Source: Bathynomus jamesi (taxonomy: Eukaryota > Arthropoda > Malacostraca > Isopoda > Cirolanidae). Taken from it: a DNA stretch of 64,000 bases. Positions 63,344-64,000 of the stretch are shown here, in pieces (position 1 is the stretch's first letter; every line of letters starts with the position of its first letter). Position numbers and translations under genes: made by a program. The stretch covers positions 263,624 to 327,623 of the forward strand of contig JAJOZX010005616.1 of the NCBI GenBank assembly GCA_023014485.1, read 5' to 3'. The notes under the pieces are model-generated. The model searched no databases. It was not told where the DNA came from and saw nothing but the letters and a program-made list of their open reading frames with translations.

Positions 63344-64000
63344 CAGTAAACCCTCGTCCAACGCGTGTTTGTCCAGCGCGAATTTGCTTAACACGGAAAA
63401 ATAAATGCGAACAATTATTTGCCGAAAGCGGAAAATTTGATTATACACGGTCTGCCAAACACGCTCTAACACAATAGTACTGTACGCATGCCAATGTGCG
63501 CTCTAGTGTTTTCTCCTACACTCTCCACCACTCTCGCATCTCTCTCCTTCTCACGTCATCCTTCGTTTCAGTCCCGCTACCGCATTAAGGTCAGTGAAGT
63601 TGTGTTGAACTGTTTTTGTCGTATTTTGTCTTGTTTTGCTATTACCTTAGACGAATGGCACCAAAAAGTAAAGCATCCACGAGTGATAGTGAAGAGAAGA
63701 AAAGTCGTAAGGTTATGACATAGCCGAAAAATAAAGATTCTAGATAAGTTGCGTGGTGTATGACCATAACATCACTTGGCCGCGAGTATCGCGTGAATGA
63801 GTCTACCAACGCACCATCCGAAGAGTGAAGAAAGATACGTGCTATTCATTTAATATATTTTTATTTATCATATGTAAATATCATTAGTTTATGATTTGTT
63901 ATGTTCTTATTTCATATAGAATATAGGTAGGGAAATTCATTTATGTGTGAATAAAAAATCTACGTGTTAAGTATTAACGGAAGACTTTACGCGGACGCGT
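63344..64000 (+). mobile_element. pogo/Tigger-like element, right end at or beyond window edge
   Basis: The left end CAGTAAACCCTCGTCCAACG follows TA. The last bases of the window, ACGCGGACGCG, may be the start of the complementary right terminus. The interior holds the N-terminal part of a CENP-B-like transposase. Confidence 0.75.
63655..63850 (+). pseudogene. pogo/Tigger transposase, N-terminal fragment
   Basis: From ATG 63655: MAPKSKASTSDSEEKKSRKV, then a stop (TAG 63721-63723). In other frames come remnants such as MTITSLGREYRVNEST, which resembles the CENP-B-type N-terminal HTH. The DDE domain is absent before the window ends, so the copy is internally deleted. Confidence 0.7.

Overview
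The window looks like repeat-choked, non-coding nuclear DNA of an arthropod, most likely a crustacean. The evidence is very dense (TA)n, (CA)n and (CT)n microsatellites, mariner transposases with an N-terminal helix-turn-helix typical of arthropod copies, a short TTAGG-type array (47443-47467), pol III SINEs and several CR1-like/Jockey-like LINEs. The species call is inference. The only host coding sequence I recognise is one 206-bp exon at 2927-3132 (minus strand). It encodes the second LIM domain of a Lim1/Lhx1-5-type LIM-homeodomain protein and has good splice sites at both ends, so much of the window may be intronic to, or flanking, that gene.

Layout. 1-5.0 kb: three Tc1/mariner relatives, a pogo-like MITE, two tRNA-type SINEs and the LIM exon. 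5-13 kb: a 5S-rRNA-headed SINE, a dispersed SINE-like repeat, a large foldback hairpin, microsatellites and AT-rich DNA. 12.7-16.1 kb: hAT and mariner MITEs, plus an old mariner interrupted by a hAT that itself carries a third element. 16.9-20.8 kb: a decayed LINE with CCCH zinc fingers. 22-28.5 kb: a LINE nest, in which an old LINE is split by a nearly intact CR1-like LINE and by a second 5'-truncated LINE. 28.8-33.7 kb: mariners, a hAT with an exact 8-bp target duplication and a decayed Tc1. 33.9-44.8 kb: a second foldback hairpin, then a minus-strand copy of the CCCH LINE split by a 5.8-kb hAT. That hAT contains a mariner in its intron and, in its coding region, a 2.26-kb element with 445-bp inverted repeats. 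44.8-57.4 kb: mostly microsatellites and SINEs. 57.4-64 kb: a LINE endonuclease fragment, a hAT in the centre of a palindrome, a CACTGGGG-ended element in the loop of another foldback element, a LINE 3' end, and a pogo/Tigger-like copy cut by the window edge.

No operon-like logic links these genes. The units are parasites layered on each other, and nesting gives their relative ages. All transposase and reverse-transcriptase genes seen carry frameshifts, stops or deletions. The closest to intact are the CR1-like LINE at 22.2-25.3 kb (two single-base frameshifts) and the mariner at 3776-5003.

The most interesting material is: (1) a SINE body with a tRNA B-box that occurs behind a complete 5S rRNA head and behind tRNA heads, suggesting a promoter swap; (2) the 445-bp-TIR element with a transposase-like protein I cannot place, whose arms carry a G/C-rich motif at a 171-bp interval; (3) the CACTGGGG element; (4) foldback families whose same unit appears folded in opposite directions; (5) hAT elements whose ends are built from different short oligomer arrays. 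Coordinates of terminal repeats were read by eye; family names above superfamily level are tentative.
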